Assembly: GCF_024699985.1 (NCBI RefSeq)
Contig: NZ_JAJONA010000001.1
Span: forward strand, 1,674,001 to 1,738,000
Length of the DNA: 64,000 bases
Direction: 5' to 3'
DNA from: Phenylobacterium sp. J367
GTDB lineage: Bacteria; Pseudomonadota; Alphaproteobacteria; Caulobacterales; Caulobacteraceae
Shown: piece by piece, positions 1 to 8,207 of the stretch
Layout of the letters: every line of letters begins with the position of its first letter
Numbering within the stretch: the stretch's first letter is position 1
Notes under the pieces: generated by a model
The model's database searches: none
Told to the model about the DNA's origin: nothing
The model's input: the letters and a program-made list of their open reading frames with translations, nothing else
Position numbers and translations under genes: made by a program

Positions 1-1
1 C

Positions 2-268
2 CGCACCCGCCCGGAGCTGGAGGCCAACCGCGTGCGGGCGATCATGTGCATCGCCATCGAGGGCGAGCGCTCCGGCGCGGTGGTGAAGGCGCTCAAGGGC
101 CTGCCGACCGTCGACCGGGTGCACACCACCAACGGCCGCTGGGATCTGGTGGCCGAACTCGACACCGCCACGCTCGCCGAATTCAGCGGCACCCTCGACC
201 GCATCCGCCAGATCGAAGGCATCGCGAGCACGGAGACCTCGATCCTGCTGGCCACGCAGAAGTTCTAG
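2..268 (+). CDS. Lrp/AsnC-family regulator, C-terminal part (5' truncated by window)
   Basis: The reading frame is open from the first bases of the window, so the gene starts outside it; 88 residues are visible. They look like the AsnC/RAM ligand-binding domain: an RAIMCIAIEG beta strand, a segment on distinguishing targets (VDRVHTTNGRWDLVAEL), and a helix ending in an IEGIASTETSILL strand. The DNA-binding helix-turn-helix expected upstream is not in the window. A stand-alone RAM-domain protein is possible but less likely. No ligand can be inferred. Confidence 0.7.
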   Translation, partial: RTRPELEANRVRAIMCIAIEGERSGAVVKALKGLPTVDRVHTTNGRWDLVAELDTATLAEFSGTLDRIRQIEGIASTETSILLATQKF

Positions 269-278
269 CTCAGCGCAC

Positions 279-302
279 ATCCCTCCCCTGAAGGCGAGGG
301 AT
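279..302. repeat. REP-like hairpin
   Basis: An ATCCCTC ... GAGGGAT hairpin fills the short gap between two rightward genes. It resembles the ATCCCTCCC/GGGAGGGAT palindromes at 6292-6313 and 6411-6430, so it is probably one of a dispersed intergenic family. It could also act as a weak terminator for the upstream gene. Confidence 0.45.
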
Positions 303-318
303 AGACTACATCCACTCC

Positions 319-2133
319 ATGAACGCCCCCGTGAAGACCGAGACCCTGCCGCAGTGGCGGCTGGACGACCTCTACGCCGGACGCACCGATCCGCGGATCG
401 AGGCCGACCTCGCCCGCGCCAAGCAGGCCAATGACGACCTCGTGGCGCTGAAGGGCCGGTTCCTGGCCGCCCGGAGCGACCCCAAGTCGCTGGGGGAACG
501 GCTGGACCACGGCATCGCGCTCTACGAGACGGCGACCAACGGCCTCTGGAGCGTCGGGGCCTATGCCTCGCTCGCGGCCTCCACCGCCCGCGACGACCCG
601 GCCTGGTCGAAGTTCGAGGCGGACCTGCGCACCCGGTCCTCGCAGATCGCCGCCGAGAGCCTGTTCTTCACCCTGGAGATCAACCAGCTCGAGGACGTGG
701 AAATCGAGGCGGCGCTGAAGGCCCACAAGCCGGCCGCCCGCTGGCGGCCCTGGATCCGCCGCGTGCGGCTGTCCCGCCCGCACGAGCTGTCGGCCGAGCT
801 GGAGCGGATGCTGGTCGACCGCGGCCCGGCGGTCGCCAACTGGAGCCGGCTCTCGGACGAAACGCTGGCCCGGCTCTCGGCCAAGGTCGGCCGCGACACC
901 CTGACCCTGCCGGAGCTGCTGAACCGGCTCTCCAGCCCCGACGCCGCGCAGCGCAAGGCGGCGGCCAATGCGCTCGCCAAGGCCCTGGCCGATCGGACGC
1001 CGACACTGGCGCTCTGCCTCAACACGCTCGCCTTCGAGAAGCAGGTGGAGGACCGCTGGCGGAACTACCCGGACCCGGCCGCCGCCCGCCACCTTGCCAA
1101 TGAGGTCGACGCCGACGCCGTCGCGGCCCTGGAGGCCGCCGTGGTGGAATCCTACGCCAGCGTCAGCCACCGCTACTACCGGCTGAAGGCCAAGGTCATG
1201 GGCCGCACGGCGCTGGACCACTGGGACCGCAATGCGCCGCTCGATACCGCCCAGCCCCGCACCTATGCCTGGGACCAGGCCAAGGCGCTGGTCCTGGAGA
1301 GCTTCTCCGCGCTGGCCCCGAAGTTCGCCGACACCGCCCAGGTGTTCTTCAACCAGCCGTGGATCGACGCCCAGCCGCGGCCCGGCAAGCAGTCCGGCGC
1401 CTATTCCCACCCGGTGACCGCCGAGCGGCACCCCTACGTCTTCATGAACTACATGGGCGAACGCCGCGACGTGCTGACGCTCGCCCATGAGCTCGGCCAC
1501 GCGGTCCACCAGACGCTCTGCCAGCCGCTCGGCACGCTGCTGGCCGACACCCCGCTGACGCTCGCCGAGACCGCCTCGATCTTTGGCGAGGGCCTGGTGT
1601 TCGAGAAGCTGCTGGCCAATGCGACGCCCGAGGAAAAGCGCGGCCTGCTGGCCGGCAAGATCGAGGATGCGCTGAACACGGTGGTGCGCCAGATCGCCTT
1701 CCACCGCTTCGAGACCCGCTTCCACGCCGCGCGCCTGGCCGGCGAGCTGTCGCCGGACGAGATCGGCGGCCTGTGGCTGGAGGTGATGGGTGAGAGCCTC
1801 GGGCCGGCCATCCGGCTCAACAAGGGTTACGAGCACTACTGGGCCTATGTCAGCCACTTCGTGCACGCGCCGTTCTACGTCTATGCCTACGCCTTCGGCG
1901 ACCTGCTGGTGCGGGCCCTGATGGAGAAGCGGCGCGAGGATCCGGAAGGGTTCGCGCCGCTCTACGAGGCCCTGCTCGCGGCCGGCGGCACGAAGACCTA
2001 TGTGGAGGCCCTGGCGCCCTTCGGCCTCAACCCGCGGGAAAAGGCCTTCTGGGCGGCGGGCATGAAGCAGATCGAACGCCTTGTGGACGAGTTCGAGGCT
2101 CTGGTGTCTCCGCAACAGACCCGCGCGCAATGA
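319..2133 (+). CDS. pepF: M3-family oligoendopeptidase F
   Basis: A 604-aa zinc oligopeptidase, the usual length for the PepF/M3B family. An N-terminal helical oligoendopeptidase domain is followed by the catalytic domain. The zinc site HELGH is at residues 390-394, with a downstream glutamate in ETASIFGE (about residue 417) as third ligand. The motif LTLAHELGHAVHQ and the following TPLTLAETAS are typical of the family. No signal peptide is seen, so it should be cytosolic and degrade short peptides. The ATG is the first in frame after the upstream hairpin. The frame is intact. Confidence 0.93.
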   Translation: MNAPVKTETLPQWRLDDLYAGRTDPRIEADLARAKQANDDLVALKGRFLAARSDPKSLGERLDHGIALYETATNGLWSVGAYASLAASTARDDPAWSKFEADLRTRSSQIAAESLFFTLEINQLEDVEIEAALKAHKPAARWRPWIRRVRLSRPHELSAELERMLVDRGPAVANWSRLSDETLARLSAKVGRDTLTLPELLNRLSSPDAAQRKAAANALAKALADRTPTLALCLNTLAFEKQVEDRWRNYPDPAAARHLANEVDADAVAALEAAVVESYASVSHRYYRLKAKVMGRTALDHWDRNAPLDTAQPRTYAWDQAKALVLESFSALAPKFADTAQVFFNQPWIDAQPRPGKQSGAYSHPVTAERHPYVFMNYMGERRDVLTLAHELGHAVHQTLCQPLGTLLADTPLTLAETASIFGEGLVFEKLLANATPEEKRGLLAGKIEDALNTVVRQIAFHRFETRFHAARLAGELSPDEIGGLWLEVMGESLGPAIRLNKGYEHYWAYVSHFVHAPFYVYAYAFGDLLVRALMEKRREDPEGFAPLYEALLAAGGTKTYVEALAPFGLNPREKAFWAAGMKQIERLVDEFEALVSPQQTRAQ

Positions 2134-2248
2134 GGACCTGCACGACTTCTCCACATGAGCTTGATCAAGGCTAAGTCCCCGGAATGCCACGAAACGAGGG
2201 CTTCGCGCGTTCGATGCCGCGAGGGCGAAGCTTAAGGTGTCCACGAGC

Positions 2249-3710
2249 ATGGTTCTGAGTATCGAGCGGCGCGGCTTCCTGCGGACGGGCGCGGCTGTCC
2301 TTGGCGTGCTCGCCGCCGGCCAGGCGTGGGCCCAGCAGCAGGCCGCGCCGCCCGCGATCCCGCCGCTGTCGGCCGCCCAGGCCGAGCAGGCGCTGGCCGC
2401 GCTGCGCGACGCCGAGCTGCACGGGCTGAAGCCCACCGACTATCTGCCCGAGGGCTTCGAGGCGGCCGGGGAGCTCACGCCGGAGCAGCAGGGCCTGATC
2501 TCGCAGGGTCTGCTGGCCTACGCCCACGACGTGCGCGTCGGCCGGCTCCAGCTCGGCGATTTCCCGAACAACTGGACGCTGCGGCCGGCGCCCCTACGAC
2601 CCGCGGGCCGAGTTCGTCCAGGCCATCGCCGACAACCGGCTGAAGCCCTGGCTGGATAGCCTGCCGCCGCCCTATTCGGGCTATGCGGCCCTGAAGCGCG
2701 GCTTGGCCAGGTACCGCCAGATCGCGGCCGACGGCGGCTGGACGCCGATCCCCGAAGGCCCGCCGCTGAAGCTGGGCGTGAGCGATCCCCGCGTCGCCGC
2801 GCTGCGCGCCCGCCTCGCGGTCGAGGATCCCGAGGCTCCGGCGGCCGGGGATCCCGCCTTCGACATGGCCCTCCACCAGGCGGTGCAGCGCGCCCAACGC
2901 AGGTTTGGCTTCGAGCCCGACGGCGTCGTCGGCCCCGCGACGCTTCGCATGCTCAACCAGCCGGTCGGCCAGCGGGTGCTGCAGACCATCGCCAACCTGG
3001 AGCGCTGGCGCTGGATGCCGCGGGAAATGCCGCCGACCCGCGTGCAGGTGAACTCCGGCGCGGCCATCGTCACCCTCTTCAAGGACGACCGCCCGGTGCT
3101 CTCCATGAAGGCGGTCTCGGGCAAGCCCGGCGACGAGACGCCGATGCTTTCCTCGGCCATGCATAGCGTGGTCATCAACCCGCCGTGGAACGTGCCGACC
3201 CGGATCGCCAACGAGGAGCTGTGGCCGAAGGAGAGGGCAAGCCCCGGCTACCTGGCGCGGAACGGCTTCCGGGTGATCACCAACGACGACGGCTCCAAGC
3301 GCCTCCAGCAGAGCTCGGAGCAGAGTGCGCTCGGCCGCTACAAGTTCGACTTCGACAATCCGTTCGCCGTCTATCTGCACGACACGCCCACCAAGGCGAC
3401 CTTCGAGCGGTTCTCACGCCAGGCCAGCCACGGCTGCGTCCGCGTCGAGAAGCCGAGGGAACTGGCCGAGGCCCTGCTGGCCGGCGACCCCAAGTGGACG
3501 CCGGAGCAGATCGCCGCGACGCTGGACGCCGGCAAGACCGTGCGCGCCCGCTTGCCCCAGCAGGTCCCGGTCTTCATCCTCTACTGGACGGCCTTCGCCG
3601 GCGCCGACGGGCAGATGCACTTCCGGACCGACCCCTACGATTGGGACCGGGAGCTCCTGCAGCGGATGGGCGTGCTGGCGAAGCCTAAGCCCAAGACGGA
3701 CGTCGCCTGA
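2249..3710 (+). CDS. L,D-transpeptidase (YcbB/LdtD-like), Tat-exported; frameshifted
   Basis: Cross-links peptidoglycan through 3-3 bonds in the periplasm. The N-terminus carries a twin-arginine signal (RRGFLR) and an AQA-type cleavage region. A helical scaffold, a PG_binding_1 motif (DGVVGPATLRML) and a YkuD domain with catalytic motif SHGCVRV follow. An in-frame GTG at 2237 is an alternative start. The coding frame jumps once at the C run 2592-2595: removing one C joins the N-terminal part to PYDPRAEFVQAIADN and gives one continuous protein. This is probably a sequencing insertion. It lies near a convergent YcbK-like gene; in E. coli ycbB and ycbK are also neighbours. Confidence 0.88.
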
Positions 3711-4028
3711 TGATGAGGATCGTGCTGTGGGTCGCCCTGGCCTGCGTGGTGCTGCTGGCGGCGCTGGCGATCAGTCGGGGCGTGCGGTTCACCTCGGAGC
3801 CGGTCGCTCCGCCGCCGCCCGCCGAGGCCAAGGCCCCCGCCGCCGAGGAAGCCGCCCAGCCCGCGGCCGCCGTGGCGCCGGAACCTGCCGCCCCGCCGCC
3901 CCCGCCGATCGACGACCAGGTCGCCGAGGACGCCGCCGCCGTGGGGATGACCACCCGCGAGCCTTCGGAAGAGGAACAGGCCCCCCGAGGCCCCGCCGCC
4001 GGAGCCGGCCCGGGAGCCGACGCCCTGA
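3710..4028 (+). CDS. Small membrane-anchored Pro/Ala/Glu-rich protein; frameshifted
   Basis: Begins with ATGATG overlapping the stop of the L,D-transpeptidase, so translational coupling is likely. One N-terminal transmembrane segment (MMRIVLWVALACVVLLAALA) is followed by a low-complexity tail rich in Pro, Ala and Glu. One extra C in the C6 run 3981-3986 shifts the frame; without it the protein ends naturally at 4026-4028 after REPTP, otherwise the frame runs on through the repeat. No family is recognised. Coupling suggests a cell-envelope role next to peptidoglycan cross-linking. Confidence 0.6.
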
Positions 4029-4037
4029 AATGCCGGC

Positions 4038-4170
4038 GTCATCCCAGGCCTTGTGCCTGGGATCCCTCGATCAGGTGCGCTGGATTCGGGGGAATAGCCG
4101 GACACTCGGGCCATCGCGGCCCGCGCCCTGCCCCTCAGGTAGGGATCCTAGGCACAAGGCCTAGGATGAC
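4038..4170. repeat. Pair of inverted REP-like elements
   Basis: Two 29-bp units, 4038-4066 and 4142-4170, are inverted copies with two differences. Each is itself a palindrome around CCTTGTGCC / GGCACAAGG. They lie between convergent genes, the usual position for REP-type elements, and may form a long hairpin that stops transcription from both sides. Confidence 0.7.
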
Positions 4171-4174
4171 GTCG

Positions 4175-4726
4175 TCACACCCCGCTCCACTGCCGGACGC
4201 GGCCGGTGTCGACGTGGACGAAGTTGGACTTGGGGTAGAAGCCGACGCCGCCGGCGCCGACGTTCAGGGCGGCCTTCTGCAGGTTGCGCAGGTCGACGCC
4301 CTGGATGCGGACGTCCACGGCCTTGCCCAGAGTGTGTTGGCTGTTGGAGGCCACGCCCTTGCTCTTGGCATGGAGGGCGGCGTTGGTCTTCGGCGAGCGG
4401 TAGCCGGAGATGATCTGGAACGGCTGGTTGGTCTCCAGCCGGGTGTTGATGGCGTGCAGCGCATCGAACAGCGCCGGCTCCATCATCTTCTGTTCGCCGG
4501 TACGCCAGTCGCGCAGTACGCGCATGGCCTCGGCGAGCGCGTCGGGCACATAGCGGCCGTTGGCGAAATAGACCTCGTTGAAGCGGTCGCCGGTGTGCAG
4601 GTTGTGCAGGATCGCCCGTCGGGGGCCGGCGTCGAGGTTGCTCGCGAAGGCCGGCATGGCCAGGCCCGAGAGCAGGGCGCCAGCGCCCAGGCGAAGCGCC
4701 GCACGGCGCCCGATCAACGTCTGCAT
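4175..4726 (-). CDS. YcbK/MepK-like DUF882 murein endopeptidase
   Basis: A 183-aa Tat-exported protein (GRRAALRLGAGALL). It belongs to the DUF882/peptidase M15-like family that includes E. coli MepK (YcbK), a zinc endopeptidase cutting L,D-crosslinks. Metal and catalytic motifs are present: SGYRSPKTN, SQHTLGKAVD and FVHVDTG near the C-terminus. It is convergent with the L,D-transpeptidase cluster, so enzymes that make and cut 3-3 crosslinks are side by side. Function as a crosslink hydrolase is inferred from the family. Confidence 0.85.
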   Translation of the reverse strand: MQTLIGRRAALRLGAGALLSGLAMPAFASNLDAGPRRAILHNLHTGDRFNEVYFANGRYVPDALAEAMRVLRDWRTGEQKMMEPALFDALHAINTRLETNQPFQIISGYRSPKTNAALHAKSKGVASNSQHTLGKAVDVRIQGVDLRNLQKAALNVGAGGVGFYPKSNFVHVDTGRVRQWSGV

Positions 4727-4914
4727 TCAAGAACCCCGACTGCGACCAGATGCGGGAAGATGACGCCTGAGGCTGGCAGATCAAGCTGAACAGGAGGTTG
4801 CTGCGACGGCCTGCCGCATCCAGCTTGAGCAGGAGGCAAAGCGTCAAGAGCTGCGCGCTTGCCATTCTTCAAACGGTTGTTAGACCCGGTAGGAAGGCTG
4901 TGAGGGATGGCGTG

Positions 4915-5972
4915 ATGGCGGACGAGGTCGCGGGCGGGAAGCCCGAGAAGGAAACCTACGACGACCGCCCGTTCCATTCCGACGACCTGCCGCCGGAGGT
5001 GAAGGCGCCGCTGGCTGCCTTCAAGGGCGCCGAGCCCCCGTCGCCGCAGTGGTTCAAGGACGCCATCGCCCAGGAGCCCGAGCGGACTTTCGTCGAGAGC
5101 CTGGGCACGAAGCTCGAGGTGCTGACCTGGGGCGAGGTCGGCAAGCCCGGCCTGCTCTTCGTGCACGGCAACTCGGCCCACGCCGACTGGTGGAGCTTCA
5201 TCGCCCCCCTTCTTCGCCCAGGACTACCGGGTCGCCGCCATGTCCCTGGCCGGCATGGGCGCGTCGGACTGGCGCGACCGCTACGCCTTCGCCGATTTCT
5301 CCAGGGGACGCCGAGGCGGTGGCCCGGGCGACCGGCCTCTACGAAGGCGGCGCGAAGCCGGTCTACATCGGCCACTCGTTCGGCGGCGGGCAGGTGTTCT
5401 TCGCCGCGGCGACCAACCCCGAGAACATGCGCGCCGCGATCCTGGTGGACACCGGTTTCGGCGGCCCGCCGCCGGAGGTGGTCGCCGAGCGCCAGAAGCG
5501 GGCCGAGCAGGTCCGCAACATCCCGACCGCCGACCGGCCGAGCCGGGTCTATCCGACGCTTGAGGCCGCCCTCGACCGCTTCCGCCTGATGCCGCCGCAG
5601 CCGGCGGGCAACGCCTACATCGCCGACTTCATCGCCCGCCGCTCCCTGAAGCGCGCGCCGCTGCCCGACAAATCGGGGGAGGGCTGGACCTGGCGGTTCG
5701 ACCCGACCATGTGGGAGAAGCTGGACCGCACGGGGATGATGCCGCAGCTCGGCGCGACCATCGAGACGCCGATGGTCCACATCTACGGCGCCCAGTCGCG
5801 GATCATCGAGCGCCGCAAGAGCGGCGAGCCCTCGTTCTTCCCGAAGAACATGCTCGAGATCGAGATCCCCGACAGCCACCACCACATCATGATCGACCAG
5901 CCGCTGGCCCTGGTGGCCGCCATCCGGGCGATCCTCGCGACCTGGCCGGCCGCGGGCGGCGACAGCGCCTGA
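4915..5972 (+). CDS. Alpha/beta hydrolase; two apparent frameshifts
   Basis: Read across two single-base insertions, one in the C6 run 5204-5209 and one in the G run 5304-5307, this gives a continuous alpha/beta hydrolase of about 350 aa. The pieces follow one another without gap: FVHGNSAHADWWSFIAP, then FFAQDYRVAAMSLAGMGASDW, then GGAKPVYIGHSFGGGQ. GHSFGG is the nucleophile elbow (Ser), and ...SHHHIMIDQP near the C-terminus holds the likely catalytic His. The ATG at 4915 has GAGGGA upstream. No signal peptide. The substrate cannot be told. Confidence 0.8.
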
Positions 5973-6047
5973 GCTTGAGCCGGCGCGCGCTCTCGTGTAG
6001 CACCCCGGCCACCGGACTTCCGTATTTCGTAAGAGAGACCGCCCTCG

Positions 6048-6281
6048 ATGGCCGACCCCGATTACCACCGCGGCGAGATGGACATCTCCGAGCAGACCGC
6101 GACCTACGCTCTGGTCATGGGCATGACCAAGTGGGGCTCGCTGGCCACCGCCGCGCTGATCCTGTGGCTGACCCTGTGGTTCTGCACCGAGACCGGCTTC
6201 CTGGGCGCCACCGTCGCCGCCGTGGCGCTGACCGTCATCGGCGTCGTGGCCCTGCGCGAAAAGAGCGCCGCGGCCCACTAA
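6048..6281 (+). CDS. aa3-type cytochrome c oxidase subunit IV
   Basis: A 77-aa protein with the bacterial aa3 subunit IV signature (MDISEQTATYALVMGMTKWG) followed by two hydrophobic helices. This small accessory subunit of alphaproteobacterial cytochrome c oxidase sits in the inner membrane. It is commonly found just upstream of the transhydrogenase operon, as here. Confidence 0.85.
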   Translation: MADPDYHRGEMDISEQTATYALVMGMTKWGSLATAALILWLTLWFCTETGFLGATVAAVALTVIGVVALREKSAAAH

Positions 6282-6291
6282 GGGCCCGCGC

Positions 6292-6430
6292 ATCCCTCCC
6301 TTCAGGGGAGGGACAGCTCGCGCCGCGAGCCGGGTGGGGGAGTCGCGTCCAGGCTCCGCCCGCCCTTCTGATTCCTGACATCCCCATCCGGCGGCGCTAC
6401 GCGCCGGCCACCCTCCCCTGAAGGGGAAGG
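6292..6430. repeat. REP-like palindrome pair
   Basis: CCCTCCC-TTCA-GGGGAGGG at 6294-6312 and CCCTCCCC-TGAA-GGGGAAGG at 6411-6430 are near-identical hairpins in inverted arrangement. They fill most of the 235-bp gap between the oxidase subunit and pntAA. The related hairpin at 279-302 supports a dispersed family. Confidence 0.55.
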
Positions 6431-6434
6431 ATGT

Positions 6435-6454
6435 CGCCGCCTGAACGGCGTTTT
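6435..6454 (+). terminator. Short hairpin with T run (possible terminator)
   Basis: CGCCG-CCTGAA-CGGCG followed by TTTT. The stem is only five base pairs, so strength is doubtful; it lies after the oxidase subunit and before the pnt operon. Confidence 0.35.
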
Positions 6455-6516
6455 GCGTCTGCTGGACAGACCCTGACTCGGCCTCCTATGGTCCCGCCCA
6501 ATCAGAGGGGGAGCAG

Positions 6517-7647
6517 ATGGCCGTCATCGCCGTCACCAGGGAACGCCGGGCCGGGGAGACCCGTGTCGCCGCGACGCCGGAGACGGTGAAGAAGCTGATC
6601 GCGGCCGGGTTCGCCGTGACCGTAGAGGCGGGCGCCGGGGCCGCAGCCTCCTATCCTGACGCCGACTACAAGGACGCCGGCGCGACCATCGCCAAGACCG
6701 CGAAGGACGCGCTGGCCAAGGCGGACATCCTCTTCAAGGTGCGGGCGCCGGAGGCCGCTGAGGCCGCCGCCCTGAAGACGGGGGCGATCGTCGCCGCCAC
6801 CCTCAACCCCTACCAGGACAAGGCTGAGCTCACCGCGCTCGCCAAGGCCGGCGCCACCGCCTTCGCCATGGAGTTCGTCCCCCGGATCACCCGGGCCCAG
6901 GTGATGGACGTCCTGTCCTCCCAGGCCAACCTCGCCGGCTACCGGGCGGTGATCGAAGGGGCCGAGGCCTACGGCAAGGCCCTGCCGATGATGATGACCG
7001 CCGCCGGCACCATCGCCGCGGCCAAGGTGTTCATCATGGGCGTCGGCGTCGCCGGCCTGCAGGCCATCGCGACGGCCCGGCGGCTCGGCGCGGTGGTGAC
7101 CGCCACCGACGTGCGGCCCGCCACCAAGGAGCAGGTGGAGAGCCTGGGCGCCAAGTTCCTCGCCGTCGAGGACGAGGAGTTCAAGAACGCCCAGACCGCC
7201 GGCGGCTACGCCAAGGAGATGAGCAAGGAGTACCAGGCCAAGCAGGCCGAGCTGGTCTCCAGCCACATCGCCAAGCAGGACATCGTCATCACCACGGCCC
7301 TGATCCCGGGCCGCCCGGCGCCGAAGCTGATCAGCGCCGCCCAGGTGGCGTCCATGAAGCCCGGCTCGGTGCTCGTCGATCTGGCCATCGAGCAGGGCGG
7401 CAACGTCGAGGGCGCGAAGCTGGGCGAGGTCGTCGAGACCAAGAACGGCGTGAAGATCCTTGGCCGGCCGAACCTGCCCGGCCGGATCGCGGCGGACGCG
7501 TCCGCGCTTTACGCCCGCAACCTGCTCGCCTTCTCGACCCTCCTGCTCAAGGACGGCCAGCTCGCGCCGGACTACGAGGACGAGATCCTCAAGGCCGCCC
7601 TCGTCACCCAGGGCGGCAAGGTCGTCCACCCGCAACTGCAAGGCTGA
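6517..7647 (+). CDS. pntAA: NAD(P) transhydrogenase subunit alpha, part 1
   Basis: 376-aa NAD(H)-binding component (domain I) of proton-translocating transhydrogenase. It starts with the family signature RERRAGETRVAATPETVKKL and carries the nucleotide-binding GVGVAGLQAIATARRLGA with VTATDVRP. RBS GAGGGGGAG lies just upstream of the ATG. First gene of a tight operon with pntAB, a small ORF and pntB. With pntB it passes hydride between NADH and NADP+, driven by the proton gradient. Confidence 0.95.
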   Translation: MAVIAVTRERRAGETRVAATPETVKKLIAAGFAVTVEAGAGAAASYPDADYKDAGATIAKTAKDALAKADILFKVRAPEAAEAAALKTGAIVAATLNPYQDKAELTALAKAGATAFAMEFVPRITRAQVMDVLSSQANLAGYRAVIEGAEAYGKALPMMMTAAGTIAAAKVFIMGVGVAGLQAIATARRLGAVVTATDVRPATKEQVESLGAKFLAVEDEEFKNAQTAGGYAKEMSKEYQAKQAELVSSHIAKQDIVITTALIPGRPAPKLISAAQVASMKPGSVLVDLAIEQGGNVEGAKLGEVVETKNGVKILGRPNLPGRIAADASALYARNLLAFSTLLLKDGQLAPDYEDEILKAALVTQGGKVVHPQLQG

Positions 7648-7653
7648 GGTCCC

Positions 7654-7995
7654 ATGGAAGCCGTCGATCCCACCGTCTTCCGCCTGGCCATCTTCGTGCT
7701 GGCCATCTTCGTCGGGTACTACGTGGTCTGGAGCGTGACGCCGGCCCTGCACACGCCGCTGATGGCGGTGACCAACGCCATCTCCTCGGTGATCATCGTC
7801 GGCGCGCTCCTGGCCGCCGCTGCCTCGGGCCAAGGCGGCGAGCTGACGGGGAACGTCTTGATCTCCAAGGGGGCCGGCGCCGTCGCCGCGGCCTTCGCGG
7901 CGGTGAACATCTTCGGCGGCTTCCTCGTCACCCAGCGGATGCTGGCCATGTACAAGAAGAAGGAAGCTCCTGCGAAGAAGGGCGGGGCGAAGTGA
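7654..7995 (+). CDS. pntAB: NAD(P) transhydrogenase subunit alpha, part 2
   Basis: 113-aa membrane component (part of domain II) with three to four hydrophobic helices. The family segment WSVTPALHTPLMAVTNAISSV is plain. It begins 6 bp after pntAA ends. The Lys-rich C-terminal tail (KKKEAPAKKGGAK) fits an inside-facing end. Together with pntB it forms the proton channel. Confidence 0.94.
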   Translation: MEAVDPTVFRLAIFVLAIFVGYYVVWSVTPALHTPLMAVTNAISSVIIVGALLAAAASGQGGELTGNVLISKGAGAVAAAFAAVNIFGGFLVTQRMLAMYKKKEAPAKKGGAK

Positions 7996-8207
7996 GAAGC
8001 GGCTACGCGCGCAACGCCCAGCTATCCCGCGCCGCGATCCTCGCCGCCGCCGGCGGGGCCCTGATCAGCATGTCCCAGGCCGTGCCGCAACTGACCGAGG
8101 GCGCGGGCGGCAAGGTCGTCCTCGCGATCGGAGGAGTCCTCGTGGTCGGCGCCCTCGTCGCCGCGATCACCAGCCTCACCAAGCGTCGGGGGGACGCTGA
8201 CCAATGA
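7992..8207 (+). CDS. Small membrane protein nested in the pnt operon
   Basis: A 71-aa ORF starts at a GTG overlapping the pntAB stop and ends overlapping the pntB ATG by 4 bp, so translation should be coupled on both sides. It has two hydrophobic stretches (AAILAAAGGALISM and VVLAIGGVLVVGALVAAITSL) and a positive C-terminus. I do not recognise a family. It could be an accessory subunit of the transhydrogenase. Its exact fit between overlapping genes argues that it is real. Confidence 0.65.
   Translation: MRSGYARNAQLSRAAILAAAGGALISMSQAVPQLTEGAGGKVVLAIGGVLVVGALVAAITSLTKRRGDADQ

Noticed and set aside
265..2436. 723-codon leftward open frame antisense to pepF
   Set aside because: Arises from high-G+C codon bias opposite a clear peptidase; the product is Arg/Leu/Gly-rich with no domain.
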